NCBI RefSeq assembly: GCF_014650115.1
Contig: NZ_BMUI01000007.1
Location: 248,001 to 312,000 of the forward strand
DNA length: 64,000 bases
Direction: 5' to 3'
DNA from: Streptomyces olivaceoviridis
GTDB lineage: Bacteria; Actinomycetota; Actinomycetes; Streptomycetales; Streptomycetaceae
The notes beneath the pieces are model-generated. The model had not been told where the DNA came from. It searched no databases and saw only the letters and a program-made list of their open reading frames with translations. A program made the translations under genes and the position numbers. Shown here in pieces: positions 18,095-26,831 of this stretch. The number at the start of each line of letters is the position of its first letter. The first letter of the stretch is position 1.

Positions 18095-19053
18095 CGACTG
18101 TCAACCGCCTTCGCCCGCGGCGTTCCTGCCTGGCCGTACCGGGCAGCAACCCGCGCTTCCTGGAGAAGGCGCAGGGCCTCCCCGCGGACCAGGTCTTCCT
18201 GGACCTGGAGGACGCGTGCGCGCCGCTCGCCAAGCCCGAGGCGCGGCACACCATCGTCAAGTTCCTCAACGAGGGCGACTGGACGGGCAAGACGCGCGTG
18301 GTCCGGGTCAACGACTGGACGACCGAATGGACGTACCGGGACGTCGTCACGGTGGTGGAGGGCGCGGGCCCGAACCTGGACTGCATCATGCTGCCGAAGG
18401 TGCAGAACGCCCAGCAGGTCGTCGCCCTGGACCTGCTGCTGACGCAGATCGAGAAGACGATGGGCTTCGAGGTCGGCCGGATCGGCATCGAGGCGCAGAT
18501 CGAGAACGCGCAGGGCCTGAACAACGTCAACGAGATCGCGCAGGCCTCCCCGCGCGTCGAGACCATCATCTTCGGCCCGGCCGACTTCATGGCCTCCATC
18601 AACATGAAGTCCCTGGTCGTGGGCGAGCAGCCGCCCGGCTACCCGGCGGACGCCTACCACTACATCCTGATGAAGATCCTGATGGCCGCCCGCGCCAACG
18701 ACCTCCAGGCGATCGACGGCCCCTACCTCCAGATCCGCAACGTCGACGGCTTCCGCGAGGTCGCCGGCCGCGCCGCCGCGCTGGGCTTCGACGGCAAGTG
18801 GGTGCTGCACCCGGGTCAGGTCGACGCCGCCAACGAGGTCTTCTCGCCCTCGCAGGAGGACTACGACCACGCCGAGCTGATCCTGGACGCGTACGACTAC
18901 TACACGTCCGAGGCGGGCGGCAAGAAGGGCTCCGCGATGCTCGGCGACGAGATGATCGACGAGGCCAGCCGCAAGATGGCGCTGGTCATCGCCGGCAAGG
19001 GCCGCGCCGCCGGCATGCGGCGCACCAGCACGTTCGAGATCCCGGAGGCGTGA
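18091..19053 (+). CDS. mcl: L-malyl-CoA/beta-methylmalyl-CoA lyase (CitE/HpcH family)
   Basis: A 320-aa TIM-barrel lyase of the CitE-like family. The motifs RSCLAVPGSNPRFLEKA, VFLDLEDACAP (with the magnesium-binding acidic pair) and IEAQIENAQG (metal-binding Glu) are present, and KWVLHPGQV is the usual C-terminal CoA-contact segment. In the ethylmalonyl-CoA pathway it cleaves methylmalyl-CoA into glyoxylate and propionyl-CoA and can also form or split malyl-CoA. It starts in an ATGA overlap with meaA and is followed within 5 bp by the hydratase. It may be annotated elsewhere as a citrate lyase beta subunit; the operon context argues for the malyl-CoA lyase. Confidence 0.9.
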   Translation: MTTVNRLRPRRSCLAVPGSNPRFLEKAQGLPADQVFLDLEDACAPLAKPEARHTIVKFLNEGDWTGKTRVVRVNDWTTEWTYRDVVTVVEGAGPNLDCIMLPKVQNAQQVVALDLLLTQIEKTMGFEVGRIGIEAQIENAQGLNNVNEIAQASPRVETIIFGPADFMASINMKSLVVGEQPPGYPADAYHYILMKILMAARANDLQAIDGPYLQIRNVDGFREVAGRAAALGFDGKWVLHPGQVDAANEVFSPSQEDYDHAELILDAYDYYTSEAGGKKGSAMLGDEMIDEASRKMALVIAGKGRAAGMRRTSTFEIPEA

Positions 19054-19058
19054 CGGCG

Positions 19059-19571
19059 ATGCAGTTCGGACGCACGTACGAGGAGTTCGAGGTCGGGGCG
19101 ACGTACAAGCACTGGCCGGGCAAGACGGTCACGGAGTACGACGACCACCTGTTCTGTCTCCTCACCATGAACCACCACCCGCTCCACATGGACACCAACT
19201 ACGCCGAGAAGACGACCGACTTCGGCAAGAACGTGGTGGTCGGGAACTACATCTACTCCCTCCTGCTCGGCATGTCCGTCCCGGACGTCTCCGGCAAGGC
19301 GATCGCCAACCTGGAGATCGAGTCGCTCAGGCACGTGGCGCCGACCTTCCACGGCGACACGGTCTACGGCGAGACGACCGTGCTGGACAAGTGGCCGTCG
19401 AAGTCGAAGAACGACCGCGGGATCGTCTACGTCGAGACCAAGGGCTACAAGCAGGACGGCACGCTGGTGTGCGTCTTCCGCCGCAAGGTGATGGTGCCCA
19501 CCGAGACGTACATCAAGGAGCGCGGCGGCGAGCAGCCGGGCCGCCCCGAGCTCAAGGAGCAGGAGAAGTAG
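19059..19571 (+). CDS. mch: Mesaconyl-CoA hydratase (MaoC-like hotdog protein)
   Basis: A 170-aa single MaoC/hotdog-fold hydratase. The hydratase-type segment LFCLLTMNHHPLHMDTNYAE holds the Asp/His active-site pattern of the family (N..P.H.D). It would interconvert mesaconyl-CoA and (2R,3S)-beta-methylmalyl-CoA, the step between mcd and mcl. The ATG at 19059 is chosen because GGAGG at 19044-19048 sits 10 bp before it; the alternative GTG at 19050 would leave only one base. The gene is in the middle of the operon, and mcd begins 2 bp after the stop. Confidence 0.9.
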   Translation: MQFGRTYEEFEVGATYKHWPGKTVTEYDDHLFCLLTMNHHPLHMDTNYAEKTTDFGKNVVVGNYIYSLLLGMSVPDVSGKAIANLEIESLRHVAPTFHGDTVYGETTVLDKWPSKSKNDRGIVYVETKGYKQDGTLVCVFRRKVMVPTETYIKERGGEQPGRPELKEQEK

Positions 19572-19573
19572 CC

Positions 19574-20779
19574 ATGGCCCGTCTCGCCCAAACCGCCGGT
19601 CTGACCGACGTCCAGCAGGAGATCCTCTCCACCGTCCGGGACTTTGTCGACAAAGAGATCATTCCGGTCGCGACCGGGCTGGAGCACCGCGACGAGTACC
19701 CGCAGGCAATCGTGGACGGCCTGAAGGAGCTCGGCCTCTTCGGCCTGATGATCCCCGAGGAGTACGGCGGCCTGGGCGAGTCGCTGCTCACCTACGCGCT
19801 GTGCGTGGAGGAGATCGCCCGCGGCTGGATGTCGGTGTCCGGCATCATCAACACACACTTCATCGTCGCGTACATGCTCAAGCAGCACGGCACGCGGGAG
19901 CAGAAGGACCACTTCCTGCCGAGGATGGCGGCCGGCGACGTCCGGGGCGCCTTCTCGATGTCGGAGCCCGGACTGGGCTCGGACGTGTCGGCGATCACGT
20001 CGAAGGCGGTCAAGGACGGCGACGAGTACGTCCTGAACGGTCAGAAGATGTGGCTGACGAACGGCGGCACGTCCTCGCTCGTGGCCGTACTGGTCCGCAG
20101 TGACGAAGGACACCCCGAGGGCACGGCGCCGCACAAGTCGATGACGACCTTCCTGATCGAGAAGGAGCCGGGCTTCGGCGAGGTCCGTCCGGGCCTCACC
20201 ATCCCCGGCAAGATCGACAAGATGGGCTACAAGGGCGTCGACACGACCGAGCTGATCATGGACGGACTGCGCGTTCCGGCCGATCGGGTGCTCGGCGGGG
20301 TCACCGGCCGAGGTTTTTACCAAATGATGGACGGCGTCGAGGTTGGCCGCGTCAATGTGGCGGCGCGCGGCTGCGGCGTCGCCCAGCGCGCCTTCGAGCT
20401 GGGGGTCCGCTACGCCCAGCAGCGGCACACGTTCGGCAAGCCGATCGCCCAGCACCAGGCCATCCAGTTCAAGCTGGCGGAGATGGCGACCAAGGTCGAG
20501 GCCGCGCATGCGATGATGGTCAACGCGGCGCGCAAAAAGGATTCCGGGGAACGAAACGACCTCGAAGCGGGGATGGCGAAGTACCTCGCCTCCGAGTACT
20601 GCAAGGAGGTCGTGGAGGATGCCTTCCGGATCCACGGCGGCTACGGCTTCTCCAAGGAGTACGAGATCGAGCGCCTCTACCGCGAGGCCCCGATGCTGCT
20701 CATCGGTGAAGGTACCGCCGAGATCCAGAAAATGATCATCGGGCGCAGGCTGCTCGAAGAGTATCGATTCCAAGGCTGA
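19574..20779 (+). CDS. Acyl-CoA dehydrogenase, probable methylsuccinyl-CoA dehydrogenase
   Basis: A 401-aa FAD-dependent acyl-CoA dehydrogenase with the normal three-domain layout: N-terminal helices, FAD-contact FSMSEPGLGSDVS, WLTNGG, and C-terminal helices. The catalytic base is probably Glu379 in IGEGTAEIQ. By position it should oxidise (2S)-methylsuccinyl-CoA to mesaconyl-CoA. It is about the standard ACAD length and clearly shorter than the roughly 550-residue alphaproteobacterial Mcd that I recall, so the assignment rests on operon context rather than on Mcd-specific sequence. The ATG at 19574 lies 2 bp after the hydratase stop. Confidence 0.85.
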   Translation: MARLAQTAGLTDVQQEILSTVRDFVDKEIIPVATGLEHRDEYPQAIVDGLKELGLFGLMIPEEYGGLGESLLTYALCVEEIARGWMSVSGIINTHFIVAYMLKQHGTREQKDHFLPRMAAGDVRGAFSMSEPGLGSDVSAITSKAVKDGDEYVLNGQKMWLTNGGTSSLVAVLVRSDEGHPEGTAPHKSMTTFLIEKEPGFGEVRPGLTIPGKIDKMGYKGVDTTELIMDGLRVPADRVLGGVTGRGFYQMMDGVEVGRVNVAARGCGVAQRAFELGVRYAQQRHTFGKPIAQHQAIQFKLAEMATKVEAAHAMMVNAARKKDSGERNDLEAGMAKYLASEYCKEVVEDAFRIHGGYGFSKEYEIERLYREAPMLLIGEGTAEIQKMIIGRRLLEEYRFQG

Positions 20780-20788
20780 TTGTCCGGG

Positions 20789-20827
20789 TACGGGGTGTTT
20801 TCTTCGAGAAGAAGATCACACCCCGTA
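20789..20827 (+). terminator. Hairpin after the ethylmalonyl-CoA operon
   Basis: Arms TACGGGGTGT (20789-20798) and ACACCCCGTA (20818-20827) enclose a second inverted repeat, TCTTCGAGAAGA. A weak CTCTT tail follows. It begins 9 bp after the operon's last stop codon. Confidence 0.65.
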
Positions 20828-20860
20828 GACACTCTTCAGCCGCCGACTCGGCTTCCTGGC

Positions 20861-20891
20861 TTGCCCAGTTGTGGCCCGCGACCGGTACGAT
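20861..20891 (+). promoter_or_regulatory. Possible psd-pssA promoter
   Basis: TTGCCC at 20861-20866 and TACGAT at 20886-20891 resemble -35/-10 elements with a 19-bp spacer. It is located after the operon hairpin and before psd. Confidence 0.35.
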
Positions 20892-20949
20892 CCCGGGAAA
20901 GCCGCCGTCCCCCGTCAGAGCGCGGCATCATCCGCTACGAAGGTCATCC

Positions 20950-21606
20950 ATGCCCCACAGCCAAACCTCTGCACCTCGCGACAGCCGAGTCGGCGTACGC
21001 CTCGCGCGCGGAGCATCGCCGTGGCTTCTCCCGACCGTCGCCACCGCAGCCCTCAGCCTGGCCCGCGCTCGCCGCTCGGGCGTCGCCAAGGCCGTCGCCG
21101 TGCCCGCCACCGCGCTCGCGGCGGGCATGCTGTGGTTCTTCCGCGACCCCGAGCGCGAGATCGCCCAGGGCCAGGTCATCTCGCCCGCCGACGGTGTGGT
21201 GCAGAGCATCATGCCGTGGAAGGACGGGCGTACCCGCGTCGCCATCTTCATGAGCCCGCTCAACGTCCACGTCAACCGCGCGCCCCTCGCGGGCACCGTG
21301 ACGTCCGTCGAGCACATCCCCGGCGGCTTTGTTCCGGCTTTCAACAAGGAGAGCGAGAACAACGAGCGCGTAGTCTGGCATTTCGACACCGAACTCGGCG
21401 ACATCGAGATGATCCAGATCGCCGGCGCGGTGGCCCGCCGCATCGTTCCCTACATCCCTCAGGGCACGAAGGTCGAGCAGGGCGACCGCATCGGTCTGAT
21501 CCGCTTCGGCTCGCGTGTCGACCTCTACCTGCCCGAGGGTGTGGAGGTCGCGGTCGAGGTCGGCCAGAAGACCGTGGCTGGGGTGACTCGCATTGACCGT
21601 GATTGA
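20950..21606 (+). CDS. psd: Phosphatidylserine decarboxylase proenzyme
   Basis: A 218-aa short (archaeal/actinobacterial-type) phosphatidylserine decarboxylase. An N-terminal hydrophobic stretch anchors it to the membrane. The conserved core FFRDPERE, SPADGVV and FMSPLNVHVNRAP is present, and the self-cleavage site is the Gly187-Ser188 bond in IRFGSR, which yields the pyruvoyl group on the alpha subunit. It converts phosphatidylserine to phosphatidylethanolamine. The ATG is at 20950. The next gene, pssA, overlaps its end by 14 bp, so synthesis and decarboxylation of phosphatidylserine are coupled. Confidence 0.95.
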   Translation: MPHSQTSAPRDSRVGVRLARGASPWLLPTVATAALSLARARRSGVAKAVAVPATALAAGMLWFFRDPEREIAQGQVISPADGVVQSIMPWKDGRTRVAIFMSPLNVHVNRAPLAGTVTSVEHIPGGFVPAFNKESENNERVVWHFDTELGDIEMIQIAGAVARRIVPYIPQGTKVEQGDRIGLIRFGSRVDLYLPEGVEVAVEVGQKTVAGVTRIDRD

Positions 21607-22447
21607 TCCGGAGACCCAGGCGGGCTGGGTGCCCGAGGCAGACGAGGTGGACGACGAGGAGGAGATGCCTCTTTCTCTCCGCCTGTCGATAGCGGACACC
21701 CTCACGCTGGGCAACGCCACGTGCGGTTTCATGGCGGTGTACTTCACCACCACCGGCATCCTGATCCCGCACCTCACCGGCAGCCAGGAGTCCGGCATGG
21801 CCCGCCACAGCGCGGCCACGGCGGTCATCCTGATGCTCTGCGCGGCGGTCTTCGACCTGTTCGACGGGCTGGTGGCCCGCAAGCTGCGCTCGTCGCCGAT
21901 GGGCGCGGAGCTGGACAACCTGTCCGACCTGATCAGCTTCGGGCTGGCCCCCGCGTACTTCGTCCTCGTCTACGGCATGGTCGCGGACGACGCGCACCAG
22001 CGGGTGGCCGCGGTGGGCGCGATCGTGGTGCTGCTCGCCGTGGTGCTGAGACTGGCCCGCTTCAGCTGCGTGACGATGAAGGACGGCATGTTCCAGGGCA
22101 TGCCCTCGCCGTTCGGCGCGCTGACGGTCGTCTCGATCGTGCTGCTGGAGCTGCCGTTCGTGGCGACCCTGCTGGCGATCCTCGGGACCGCGTGGCTGAT
22201 GGTGAGCCGGGTGGAGTACCCGAAGCCGCGGGGACGTCTCGCGGGCGCGATGCTCTCCTGGATCGTGCTGTCGATGGGGCTGCTGGCGGCGTGGGCCTTC
22301 GACGCGCCCAGCGGACAGCTGCTCCTCCAGACGGGCTGCGCGCTGCAACTGGTGATGGGCGCGGTGATTCCGCTGTTCGCCACGGCTCGGCGGGTGAACA
22401 ACTTCCGCGACAACCGTCGTGAGGCACGGGCCGCGCAGTTGCCGTAG
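21593..22447 (+). CDS. pssA: CDP-diacylglycerol-serine O-phosphatidyltransferase
   Basis: A 284-aa membrane enzyme of the CDP-alcohol phosphatidyltransferase family, with the signature DLFDGLVAR...G...D...D: Asp88, Asp91, Gly92, Ala95-Arg96, Gly104, Asp108 and Asp112. Six or more hydrophobic helices follow. It makes phosphatidylserine from CDP-diacylglycerol and L-serine. An acidic N-terminal tail (EADEVDDEEEM) precedes the first helix. TTG at 21593 is preferred because a GGGG-type ribosome-binding site sits about 9 bp upstream; GTG at 21599 is the alternative. It overlaps psd. Confidence 0.93.
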   Translation: MTVIDPETQAGWVPEADEVDDEEEMPLSLRLSIADTLTLGNATCGFMAVYFTTTGILIPHLTGSQESGMARHSAATAVILMLCAAVFDLFDGLVARKLRSSPMGAELDNLSDLISFGLAPAYFVLVYGMVADDAHQRVAAVGAIVVLLAVVLRLARFSCVTMKDGMFQGMPSPFGALTVVSIVLLELPFVATLLAILGTAWLMVSRVEYPKPRGRLAGAMLSWIVLSMGLLAAWAFDAPSGQLLLQTGCALQLVMGAVIPLFATARRVNNFRDNRREARAAQLP

Positions 22448-22458
22448 CGGTACGTGGA

Positions 22459-22502
22459 CGAGGGGCCTCCTACCCGGGTCGGGTAGGGGGCCCCTCGTTT
22501 GT
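22459..22502 (+). terminator. Strong terminator after pssA
   Basis: Stem CGAGGGGCC(T)CCTACCC / GGGTAGG(G)GGCCCCTCG with loop GGGTC, followed by TTTGTT. It lies 11 bp after the pssA stop and may serve both strands, since glycerate kinase converges from the other side. Confidence 0.85.
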
Positions 22503-22523
22503 TCGTGCGGCCGATCAGGGGCT

Positions 22524-23675
22524 TCAGGCCAAGTGGTCCTCGGCCAGCCGCGCGGCGATCCGTTCCAGGATCGGCCCCGCGTCCGCGATGCACCGGGCGA
22601 CGTCCGGCTCGACGGATGTCAGGGGGTAGGCCCGCGAGATCCCGGCCGTGAGCAGCGCCTCCGCCGGCAGCGCCAGCCGCCCGCACACCGCAACGACCTC
22701 CTTGCCCGCCGCCCGCGCCGCCGCGGCGACCCCCGCCGGTGCCTTGCCGTGCAGCGTCTGCTCGTCCAGCGACCCCTCCCCGGTGATCACCAGCGAGGCC
22801 CGCTCCAGGGCGGGCGCGAAGCCCAGCACGTCGAGCATCACCTCGATACCGGGACGGAACCGCGCGCCGAGCAGCAGGGCCCCGTATCCGATGCCGCCGG
22901 CGGCTCCCGCACCCGGCGCCGCCGCGTACTCGGCGGCCCGCGGCCCGGCCTCCGCCTCCAGCACCTTCGCGAAGTGGGCCAGTGCGGCGTCCAGCGTCTC
23001 CACGTCGTCCGGCGAGGCCCCCTTCTGCGGGCCGTACACCGCCGGCGCGCCCTTCGGGCCGGTCAACGGGTTGTCGACGTCGCTGGCCAGCACCAGCTCG
23101 ACCGAGGACAGCCGCGGGTCGAGGCCGGACAGGTCCGCCCGGGCGAGGTCGGCGAGTCCGCCGCCGCCCGGCGACACCGGCTCGCCCTCCTCGGTCAGGA
23201 ACCGCGCGCCCAGCGCGGACAGCATGCCCGCGCCGCCGTCCGTCGTGGCGCTGCCGCCGACGCCGAACACGATCGTCCGCACGCCCGCGTCCAGCGCGGC
23301 GCGCAGCAGTTCCCCGGAGCCGTACGTCGAGGCGGTCAGCGGCGCGAAGAGCCCGGCCGGAAGCCGCTGCAAGCCGCTCGCCTCGGCCATCTCCACCACC
23401 GCGGTGCCGCCGCGCAACGCGAACGCGGCCGTGACCTCCTCGCCGAGCGGCCCGGCGACCCGCACCTCCCGGCGCTCGAAACCGGCCGCGACCGCCGCGT
23501 CCACGGTCCCGTCGCCGCCGTCGGCCACGGGCAGCGCCTCCACCTGAAGATCCGGCACGACCCGGCGCAGCCCGGCCGTCACCCGCTCGGCGACCTGCAC
23601 GGCCGTCAGCGAGCCCTTGAACTTGTCCGCGGCGACGAGCACCCGACGGGTCTCGTTCACTCCAGCGTCCGCCAC
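22524..23675 (-). CDS. Glycerate kinase (GckA/GlxK type I)
   Basis: A 383-aa glycerate kinase that phosphorylates D-glycerate to 2- or 3-phosphoglycerate in glyoxylate/serine metabolism. The start VLVAADKFKGSLTA, the glycine-rich VFGVGGSATTDGGAGML and the C-terminal VITGEGSLDEQTLHGKAP are family hallmarks. The GTG at 23673-23675 is chosen because AAGGGGA lies 8 bp upstream; the open frame runs on to 23738 without conserved sequence. It converges on pssA across a shared terminator and is divergent from the ADP-ribosylglycohydrolase gene. It may handle glycerate arising from the glyoxylate that the upstream pathway releases, though this is inference. Confidence 0.92.
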   Translation of the reverse strand: MADAGVNETRRVLVAADKFKGSLTAVQVAERVTAGLRRVVPDLQVEALPVADGGDGTVDAAVAAGFERREVRVAGPLGEEVTAAFALRGGTAVVEMAEASGLQRLPAGLFAPLTASTYGSGELLRAALDAGVRTIVFGVGGSATTDGGAGMLSALGARFLTEEGEPVSPGGGGLADLARADLSGLDPRLSSVELVLASDVDNPLTGPKGAPAVYGPQKGASPDDVETLDAALAHFAKVLEAEAGPRAAEYAAAPGAGAAGGIGYGALLLGARFRPGIEVMLDVLGFAPALERASLVITGEGSLDEQTLHGKAPAGVAAAARAAGKEVVAVCGRLALPAEALLTAGISRAYPLTSVEPDVARCIADAGPILERIAARLAEDHLA

Positions 23676-23826
23676 CTTGTCTTCCCCTTGCTCTCCGGGC
23701 CCCGCGCACGTCAGGGCCAGTCGCGCCGCTGTGACCATAACCGCAGGGCACCCCCGCCGTCATGCCCCGCCCGAACCCTGGTCGAGCCGCTGGGAGCCGG
23801 CTGGGCAAAGTGGGTACACCCCTGCC

Positions 23827-24900
23827 ATGAGCACCCAGCGCACCGGTCCGGACCTCGCCGACCGCGTCCACGGCGGCTGGCTCGGCCGGATCGCGGGCAA
23901 CATGCTCGGCAAGCCGGTCGAGCAGGGCGAGGTGTGGACGCGCGACCGCATCGACCGCTATCTGCGCCGGGCCGCGGCCCTGCCGCTGACCGACTACCTG
24001 CCCGAGCCGGCCGACGCGGACGAGGCCGCCGTACTGCGGCCGGAGTGGCGCGCTTGCGTGCGCGGCCGGATCCACGGCAGCTGCCGGGACGACGACGTCG
24101 ACTACGCGATCCTCGGCCTGCACCTGCTGGAGACCCACGGCTTCGGCTTCAGCACCGAGCAGGTCGGCGAGCTGTGGCTGCTCAGGCTGCCGTACCTCCA
24201 GACGTTCACGGCGGAACGGGCCGCGTACCGGAACCTCGCGAACGGGCTGAAACCGCCGCTGACGGCGACCTACGACAACCCGTACCAGGAGTGGATCGGC
24301 GCGTTGATCCGCGCCGACGTCTACGGCTGGACCTGCCCCGGCGACCCCGTCCGGGCCGCCGGGCTGGCCCGCCGGGACGCGGTGCTCTCGCACACCGGCA
24401 ACGGCGTGTACGGCGCGATGTGGGCCGCCGCGCTGATCTCGGCGGCGTTCACCGCCCCGACCGTGCGGGACGCCCTGGACACCGCGCTCTCGGTCGTCCC
24501 GGCGAGCAGCCGCCTGGCCCGGACCGTGCGGCGGGTGGCGGGCCTGCACGAGGCGCGGCTGCCGTGGGAGGAGACCCTGGCCACGGTGTCCGCGGAGACC
24601 GCGGGGCTCGGCTGGATCCACACGGTTCCGAACGCCGCCGTCCTCACCGCCGGACTGCTGTACGGCGACGGCGACTTCACCCGGACCGTCGCCCTGACCG
24701 TGCGCGGCGGGCTGGACACCGACTCCAACGGGGCGACGGCCGGTTCGGTGGCCGGGGTCCTCACCGGGGCGGAGGCCATTCCGGCGCGCTGGCGGGACCC
24801 GCTGGAGGACACGGTGCGCAGCGCGGTGTTCGGCTTCGACGGCGTACGGATCAGCGCGCTGGCCGAACGCACCCTGCGCCTGGCGACGAGCGGGACGTAG
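23827..24900 (+). CDS. ADP-ribosylglycohydrolase family protein
   Basis: A 357-aa all-helical ARH-type protein. The metal-binding acidic runs are RDDDVDYAI near residues 88-96 and GGLDTDSNGATAG near 298-310, equivalent to the paired magnesium sites of ADP-ribosyl-arginine hydrolases. The N-terminus shows GGWLGRIAGNMLGKPVE, the usual first-helix motif. It would remove ADP-ribose from proteins or small molecules. The ATG is at 23827, and the gene is divergent from glycerate kinase. It is followed closely by Nudix and Sir2 genes, all tied to ADP-ribose or NAD chemistry. Confidence 0.87.
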   Translation: MSTQRTGPDLADRVHGGWLGRIAGNMLGKPVEQGEVWTRDRIDRYLRRAAALPLTDYLPEPADADEAAVLRPEWRACVRGRIHGSCRDDDVDYAILGLHLLETHGFGFSTEQVGELWLLRLPYLQTFTAERAAYRNLANGLKPPLTATYDNPYQEWIGALIRADVYGWTCPGDPVRAAGLARRDAVLSHTGNGVYGAMWAAALISAAFTAPTVRDALDTALSVVPASSRLARTVRRVAGLHEARLPWEETLATVSAETAGLGWIHTVPNAAVLTAGLLYGDGDFTRTVALTVRGGLDTDSNGATAGSVAGVLTGAEAIPARWRDPLEDTVRSAVFGFDGVRISALAERTLRLATSGT

Positions 24901-24929
24901 CCGGCGGCCGGCTGGTTACCCTTCCCCCC

Positions 24930-25424
24930 ATGACCACGACCCAGGATTTCGCCGCGTACATCGCGGGCCTGCCCCGTGTCCTCGCCGGGGCCGCCGCCCT
25001 CTTCCGGGACGCCGGGGGGCGGGTGCTGCTCGTCGAACCCAACTACCGTGACGGCTGGGCCCTTCCGGGCGGGACCATCGAGTCCGACGACGGGGAGACG
25101 CCGCGCCAGGGCGCCCGCCGGGAGACGCTGGAGGAGATCGGGCTCGACCGCGCACTCGGCCGGCTGCTGGCCGTGGACTGGGCGCACGGCGCGGGCCGGC
25201 CGCCGCTGGTGGCGTACCTGTACGACGGCGGTGTCCTGACCGAGGACGAACTGAAGGCCATCCGTCTCCAGGAGGAGGAACTGCTCTCCTGGCGCCTGGT
25301 CGACCGCGAGGACCTCACCGCCCATCTGCCGGGGGCGCTCGGCCGCCGGGTGCTGGCCGCGCTGGACGTCCTCGCGGACGGCTCCGGGACGGCGGAACTG
25401 GAGAACGGCCACCGGGTGGCCTGA
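24930..25424 (+). CDS. NUDIX hydrolase
   Basis: A 164-aa Nudix protein. The Nudix helix reads RRETLEEIGL, preceded by GGTIESDDGETPRQG; compared with the canonical box the loop between GG and GE is two residues longer. The catalytic RETLEE glutamates are present. It would hydrolyse a nucleoside diphosphate-X bond; ADP-ribose is one possibility given its neighbours, but nothing specific shows that. The ATG at 24930 lies 29 bp after the ADP-ribosylglycohydrolase stop, so co-transcription is likely. Confidence 0.88.
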   Translation: MTTTQDFAAYIAGLPRVLAGAAALFRDAGGRVLLVEPNYRDGWALPGGTIESDDGETPRQGARRETLEEIGLDRALGRLLAVDWAHGAGRPPLVAYLYDGGVLTEDELKAIRLQEEELLSWRLVDREDLTAHLPGALGRRVLAALDVLADGSGTAELENGHRVA

Positions 25425-25551
25425 CCGCCCGGTCACCGTGGCCACGCGCGGACGCCGGCACCGGGGCCCGTGCCACGGGGCCGTCCCGCCGGTCCCGTCC
25501 CCGCGGTCATCCGTTCGCGGCGGGCACGCCGCCCGCCCTACCCTCGATGCC

Positions 25552-26277
25552 ATGGCCAAGCCTCTCGTCGCCCTGCTCAGCGGGGCCGGTATCTCCACCG
25601 ACTCCGGCATCCCGGACTACCGCGGGCCGAACGGGCTGTGGCGGCGCGATCCGGAGGCCGAGAAGCTCGTGACGTACGAGTACTACATGACGGACCCGGA
25701 GATCCGGCGGCGGTCCTGGCGGATGCGCCGCGAGAACCGGACGCTGCGGGCCGAGCCGAACGCGGCGCACCGGGCCGTGGCCGAGCTGGAGAGGTCCGGC
25801 GTTCCCGTCCGGGTCATCACCCAGAACGTGGACGGCCTGCACCAGCTCGCCGGTATGCCCGCCCGCAAGGTGCTCGAACTCCACGGCAGCGCCCGGGGCG
25901 TGGTGTGCACCGGGTGCGGGGCCCGGGGGCCGATGGAGGACGCCCTCGCCCGGGTGGAGGCCGGCGAGGCGGACCCGCCGTGCCTGGAGTGCGGCGGCAT
26001 CCTGAAGTCGGCGACGGTGATGTTCGGCGAGCGGCTGGATCCGGTGGTCCTCGGGCAGGCGGTGGCCGTCACCAAGGCCTGCCAGGTGTTCATCGCCGTG
26101 GGCAGCAGCCTCCAGGTGCAGCCCGCCGCCGGCCTGGCCGACGTGGCCGCCGACCACGGCGCACGCCTCGTCATCGTGAACGCCGAACCCACGCCCTACG
26201 ACGACCGGGCCGACGAGATCATCCGGGAACCGATCGGCACCGCGCTGCCCGCACTCCTGCGCACGCTGGGCGACTGA
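25552..26277 (+). CDS. Sir2-family NAD-dependent protein deacylase
   Basis: A 241-aa sirtuin. The NAD-binding GAGIST...IPDYRG is at residues 11-25, the TQNVDGLHQLAG motif and catalytic His in ELHGS are intact, and four zinc cysteines are in CTGC and CLEC. The C-terminal GSSLQVQPAAG and IVNAEPT motifs complete the Rossmann fold. It removes acyl groups from lysines, with O-acetyl-ADP-ribose as by-product. The ATG at 25552 was chosen as the start of the conserved region. Its location after the glycohydrolase and Nudix genes and near a macrodomain gene suggests a local ADP-ribose metabolism set. Confidence 0.93.
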   Translation: MAKPLVALLSGAGISTDSGIPDYRGPNGLWRRDPEAEKLVTYEYYMTDPEIRRRSWRMRRENRTLRAEPNAAHRAVAELERSGVPVRVITQNVDGLHQLAGMPARKVLELHGSARGVVCTGCGARGPMEDALARVEAGEADPPCLECGGILKSATVMFGERLDPVVLGQAVAVTKACQVFIAVGSSLQVQPAAGLADVAADHGARLVIVNAEPTPYDDRADEIIREPIGTALPALLRTLGD

Positions 26278-26325
26278 GAACGCCGGGCCGGCGCCGGTCA
26301 ACGGGGGCGGCGCCGGTCAACGGGG

Positions 26326-26817
26326 TCAGAACAGGGCGGTTCCCCGTTCGAAGTCCAGCAGGCGGCGTTTGCGGTCGAGACCGCCGCCGTAGCCGGTGAG
26401 GCTGCCGTCGGAGCCGATCACGCGGTGGCAGGGCACGATGATGCCCACGGGGTTGCGGCCGTTGGCGAGGCCGACGGCGCGGGAGGCCCGGGGGTTGCCG
26501 AGGGCGTCGGCCAGTTCGCCGTAGGTGCGGGTCTCGCCGTACGGGATGGCGGTCAGCTGCTGCCAGACGCTGCGCTGGAACGGTGTGCCGTGCAGGCCGA
26601 GCCGGACGGTGAACTCCTTGGTCTCGCCCGAGAAGTACGCCGTCAGCTGCTCGGCCGTCTCGGCGAAGACGGGCAGGGAGTCGTCGCGCGGGCCGAACCT
26701 CTCCTCGTCGGGGCGGTGCCGCTGGTCCACCATGTACAGGCCGCACAGGGCACCGTCGGCGTCGGCGACGAGGGTGAGCGGCCCGTACGGGCTGTCGGTC
26801 ACGGTGTGGTGGTTCAT
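26326..26817 (-). CDS. ogt: Methylated-DNA--[protein]-cysteine S-methyltransferase
   Basis: A 163-aa suicide repair protein that takes methyl groups from O6-methylguanine. The active site is IVPCHRV with acceptor Cys130, preceded by the DNA-binding helix segment YGELADALGNPRASRAVG and the Asn-hinge NGRNP. The ATG is at 26815-26817. It begins 14 bp downstream of the Ada-AlkA fusion gene, so the two form an alkylation-repair operon. Confidence 0.95.
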   Translation of the reverse strand: MNHHTVTDSPYGPLTLVADADGALCGLYMVDQRHRPDEERFGPRDDSLPVFAETAEQLTAYFSGETKEFTVRLGLHGTPFQRSVWQQLTAIPYGETRTYGELADALGNPRASRAVGLANGRNPVGIIVPCHRVIGSDGSLTGYGGGLDRKRRLLDFERGTALF

Positions 26818-26831
26818 CGGAGTCGAGTCCT

